Both the position numbers and the translations under genes were made by a program. Source: Podila epigama (taxonomy: Eukaryota; Mortierellomycota; Mortierellomycetes; Mortierellales; Mortierellaceae). From it: DNA of 12,515 bases. The DNA lies in the NCBI GenBank assembly GCA_015679605.1, contig JAAAVE010000593.1, positions 1 to 12,515 of the forward strand, read 5' to 3'. Shown here in pieces: positions 10,501-12,515 of the stretch (its first letter is position 1; each line of letters begins with the position of its first letter). The notes beneath the pieces were generated by a model, which did not search any database, was not told the origin of the DNA, and saw only the letters and a list, made by a program, of their open reading frames with translations.

Positions 10501-10711
10501 ATCGTTTTTGTTTGTTCAAAAGGTGTAAGTTGTTGTTTTGAATGTTACATGAAAATTGGTGGCAAAAAATGTGTGTCAAGCAAAGCAAAAAGGGAGAGTG
10601 ATTTGGCCAATTCAGGTCACATGTACTGAAAACGTTACCGTCATGCCAAGTCTTTGCCTTTTTCTGTTTTTGTGAGGTGTAGAGACATGTGAATTCCGTA
10701 TATGGATTCAT
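4531..10711 (-). CDS. ZGRF1-like SF1 DNA helicase with N-terminal DUF2439 domain
   Basis: Sixteen inferred exons: 10711-10639, 10498-10467, 10355-10318, 10220-9165, 9065-8957, 8826-8715, 8613-8302, 8183-8162, 8000-7868, 7761-7650, 7539-7166, 6903-6877, 6756-6498, 6376-6169, 6065-5986, 5852-4531. They sum to 4,269 nt, 1,422 aa. Residues about 5-75 match the ZGRF1/Mte1/Dbl2 N-terminal domain (EFTCLYT, TWHDG, IVLYD, GDDMEMDRHLVTVEE). Residues 80-310 are disordered with basic patches (KRKKWRAPF, PPKRRKVG). Helicase motifs: Q-motif LNEEQ 542-546, Walker A GVFGAGKS 578-585, Ia TNVAVDR 620-626, II DEASQ 733-737, III VGDPLQLAPP 758-767, IV TQYRCHP 797-803, V VDAFQGSEKE 917-926, VI VNVALTRSKR 947-956. 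All core residues are intact. Residues 983-1422 form an acidic, Q-rich tail. The GRF zinc finger of animal ZGRF1 is not visible. By family, a nuclear DNA helicase in recombination and crosslink repair. Upf1/Sen1/Dna2-type helicases are related alternatives, but the N-terminal domain favours ZGRF1. The weakest joins are the donors at 7867 (GTACTG) and 7165 (GTGACT), and the 7649-7540 intron. Confidence 0.88.
4601..4632. repeat. ATCGCC/ATCGTC hexamer-like repeat coding M-A-M-T near the helicase C-terminus
   Basis: Short degenerate repeats of GCCATC and GTCATC on the plus strand encode alternating Met-Ala and Met-Thr residues (MAMTMAMAMT) close to the C-terminus of the helicase tail. They precede an acidic end that finishes in EMDDF. 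This looks like a recent repeat expansion in a disordered tail and not a folded element. Confidence 0.7.
5482..5520. repeat. CAA/CAG tract coding a poly-glutamine run in the helicase tail
   Basis: Thirteen codons, twelve Gln with one Lys, at protein residues about 1094-1106. Both CAA and CAG codons occur, so the run is not a pure triplet repeat. It follows acidic S/D/E-rich sequence and precedes an S/R-rich stretch with a TPPPP run. Confidence 0.85.
6877..6903 (-). other. 27-nt microexon (exon 12) leading into helicase motif IV
   Basis: This exon encodes nine residues, PIMLKTQYR, between acceptor CTATAG and donor GTACGT. The next exon begins with CHP, which completes the TQYRCHP motif IV typical of Upf1/ZGRF1-type helicases. 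The upstream intron (7165-6904, 262 nt) is the longest in this gene and holds a CT repeat at about 6808-6833. Confidence 0.82.
8162..8183 (-). other. 22-nt microexon (exon 8) carrying the Walker A motif of the helicase
   Basis: The sequence between acceptor TTAG (ending 8184) and donor GTATAA (from 8161) is 22 nt. Joined to the last G of exon 7 and the first T of exon 9 it encodes GVFGAGKS with the ATP-binding Lys584. It restores frame exactly between exon 7 (ending in phase 1) and exon 9 (starting in phase 2). The same AAG/GTATAA donor context recurs at the end of exon 10. Confidence 0.82.
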
Positions 10712-11039
10712 CCTGATTCGGAAGGTTCCCTGAGGGTAGGTAGAATGGAGATGAATGTAATGGAAGGATGGCCCATGAGAGACACCAAACAGGGAAAGGA
10801 GGGAACAAAAAAGAAAAAGCAAAAGCAAAAGCTGACAAATTAAATCGAACAGACAAATAAGAAAAAAAACGTGCGTAAGCAGTCGCACAAAAGTCACTCA
10901 CCTTTAAGAAGGAGACTCTTATTAAAAAAAATTGTTTAAAAAGGGCAGATGGTGGCAAAAAAAAAGAAAAAAAAAGTACGCACGCACCACCACTTCTCAC
11001 TCCACTTTTTTTTCAATAAGCTCATTTTACTCATTCGTT
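10712..11039. promoter_or_regulatory. Shared divergent promoter region between helicase and WLM protease genes
   Basis: This 328-bp interval separates the start codons of two divergent genes and must hold both 5' regions. It contains A-rich runs (10862-10868, 10924-10975) and pyrimidine-rich tracts directly upstream of each ATG when read in that gene's direction, as is common near fungal transcription starts. An A/T-rich stretch at 10922-10940 could be TATA-like, but I cannot assign a specific factor site. Confidence 0.6.
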
Positions 11040-12288
11040 ATGGCTTCCATGGCAGAAATTCATTACACATTCAAAGGACAGAAACACACCGCAAAAGTAC
11101 ATTCAACCGCAACTACACAGGACCTCTTGGAGGCTATCGCTCAAGAGACCTCAGTGCCAGTCGCAGGTCTCAAAGTGTCATATAAAGGCAAAGCACTCAA
11201 GTCAGAACATTCATCCAACACTGAAGAGTCCGAGCGCCTCTTGGTGAAATATCCTGGCATCGATAGCCCCAGTGTCAAGCTGTTTGTCGTAGGGACCACT
11301 GAACACGATATTGCCAAGGTCCACACTATCGACAACCATGTCGAAACCAGGAAGAAGTACCGTCCAGCACCAACTGTCAAGGTGAGTAACAGTTGTCTGA
11401 CTCTGTCGAACGAACGGGGTCGTGCCGCAGCTATCGTCGAATTCTGCCATTTTAACTCATCACCACCTCTCATTTCGTATCTGCCACACTCTCATAGAAA
11501 TCACAACCGCAGAGGAGCATTGAAGATGACAAGTATACGTTTGGCGGCATCCAAGTATTACCCCAGTTTAGTCAGCAGGACAAAGCACGAGCAGTTTTGG
11601 AACGCCTCAAGGAGGATAAAGGGATCCGTGGCATTATGAAGCTTCACAAATGGCAAGTAGGCTCTTTGATTGAGCTTTCACCAGCAGAAAAGACAATTCT
11701 GGGCTATAACAGGAACAAGGGTGAACTGATTGCATTGCGGTTACGGACAGATGATCTCGAAGGCTTTCGACATTATGATGCTGTCAGAAAGGTGCTTTTG
11801 CATGAGTTGGCTCACAACGTAAGTTTCTGTCTGTCTGTCTGTCTTTCTGTCTTTTTTTTTTGTCGTTTCCTGTTTTTACATATATGACACTGTGTCCAAA
11901 TGTTTTTGAGTGTATAGTCATAGTCTGACACCATATCTTCGTTGTATGATGATAGGTCTGGAGCGAGCATGATGACAACTTTCATGCATTGAACCGTCAA
12001 CTGAACAAAGAAGTTCAACAGCTGGACTGGACAGCACAAGGAGGTCATAGGGTTTCTCAGGGAGAATATTATAATCCAGAGAATGGAGAGATTTCAGGAT
12101 ACGTTGATGACCTGCTGGAGAGTGGCACCTCGTGGCAAGGCGGCACGTATACCCTTGGCGGAGGAAAAGGGAGCAGTCGTGACCCAGCATCCCATACATT
12201 GTCGACACGTGAGCTGGTAGCGCGAGCAGCGCAACTTCGACAAATAGAGTCTGAAAAGGATGAGGATGGCATGTGCGGAGCTAAGTAA
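11040..12288 (+). CDS. Ubiquitin-like and WLM-domain metalloprotease
   Basis: Three exons: 11040-11381, 11498-11818 and 11956-12288, all phase 0, giving 331 aa. The first ATG is used (G at -3, G at +4); a second in-frame Met follows three codons later. Residues about 5-85 resemble a ubiquitin-like domain (LKVSYKGKAL). Residues about 125-290 are a WLM (Wss1-like metalloprotease) domain, with LERLKEDKGIRGIMKLHKW, LGYNRNKGELIALRLRT and the zinc site HELAHNVWSEHDD, in which H216, H220 and H226 are the predicted ligands and E217 the catalytic base. An intron splits this motif between N221 and V222. A Gly-rich segment (WQGGTYTLGGG) and a charged C-terminus follow. Length and order match fungal ubiquitin/WLM proteases. 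WLM proteases cleave DNA-bound or ubiquitin/SUMO-linked proteins; the precise substrate here is unknown. An alternative acceptor at 11512 would drop five codons in frame. Confidence 0.9.
11827..11851. repeat. (CTGT)n tract at the start of intron 2 of the WLM gene
   Basis: Four perfect CTGT units, one CTTT variant and another CTGTC follow donor GTAAGTTT, then a T-run. It is wholly intronic (intron 11819-11955) and gives only spurious open frames. Confidence 0.8.
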
Positions 12289-12515
12289 GAGTGTGTCATA
12301 TGCCGGTGCCATACGTTTTGGAATAGAGAAGGGAATAAGCAAAATAAAATGTTTACCTGTATACCACTGCACAATGCATTGCGCTGCATAGAAGATACTC
12401 GTTCCTCTTTCATCCACCCATGCTACCCAAGCATACACACACAAAAAAAAGAAAAAAAGAAAAAAAACGTGACCGTTTTTGAGGCAAATCGTACCGTACC
12501 TTTTTCTTTTTCCTT
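12289..12515. other. 3' flank of the WLM gene, no gene seen
   Basis: After the stop there is a candidate 3' UTR, then A-rich runs (12443-12468) and a short pyrimidine-rich end. I see no start of another gene. Confidence 0.6.
12343..12348 (+). terminator. Candidate polyadenylation signal AATAAA for the WLM gene
   Basis: A perfect AATAAA lies 55 nt after the stop codon and is followed by a GT-containing stretch. Position and sequence fit a 3'-end processing signal; fungal signals are degenerate, so this is a candidate only. Confidence 0.5.

Noticed and set aside
10932-11039. N-terminal extension of the WLM gene from an upstream Met
   Set aside because: The extra 36 residues come from A-rich and pyrimidine-rich promoter-like DNA; the ubiquitin-like fold begins just after the Met at 11040.

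Overview
The window is nuclear DNA from a eukaryote, most likely a filamentous fungus. Its genes are broken by many short GT-AG introns (mostly 97-262 nt), acceptors often end in TAG, and non-coding DNA is full of A/T homopolymers and simple repeats. The proteins carry long S/T/P/Q-rich disordered stretches. Intron density and style suggest an early-diverging fungus (Mucoromycota, perhaps Mortierella-like); that placement is an impression, not a measurement. No rRNA, tRNA, CRISPR, phage or transposon gene was found.

Three protein-coding genes can be assembled by hand. (1) Positions 2777 to beyond 1, minus strand: the 5' part (526 codons over four exons) of a large unrecognised protein with a helical, coiled-coil-like centre, a basic patch and a long acidic low-complexity region. 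Its first intron is unusually long (764 nt). (2) Positions 10711-4531, minus strand: a 16-exon gene that splices to an exact open frame of 4,269 nt (1,422 aa). It joins a ZGRF1/Mte1/Dbl2-type N-terminal domain (DUF2439) to a complete superfamily 1 helicase core like that of ZGRF1, then a 440-residue acidic, Q-rich tail. The 435-codon ORF at 5838-4531, which looks like a gene of its own, is the last exon of this helicase. (3) Positions 11040-12288, plus strand: a three-exon, 331-aa ubiquitin-like plus WLM-domain metalloprotease with an intact HExxH...HD zinc site.

Genes 2 and 3 are divergent and share a 328-bp intergenic region. From what is known of their families, both are candidates for genome maintenance: ZGRF1/Mte1-type proteins act in recombination and crosslink repair, and WLM proteases such as Wss1 act on DNA-bound or SUMO/ubiquitin-modified proteins. 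Co-regulation is therefore plausible but unproven. Between genes 1 and 2 lies about 1.75 kb (2778-4530) with no credible gene; it holds a GGAT/GAAT/GATGG microsatellite, a small inverted repeat, A/T homopolymers and a short palindromic CG/TG-rich patch. The last 230 bp hold the 3' end of gene 3 with a candidate AATAAA signal.

The most interesting object is the helicase gene. It has an N-terminal-domain/helicase fusion with no visible GRF zinc finger, a 22-nt microexon carrying the Walker A lysine, a 27-nt microexon leading into motif IV, and a long tail of unknown function. All exon joins were inferred by reading splice sites and keeping frame and family similarity; no transcript evidence was available.
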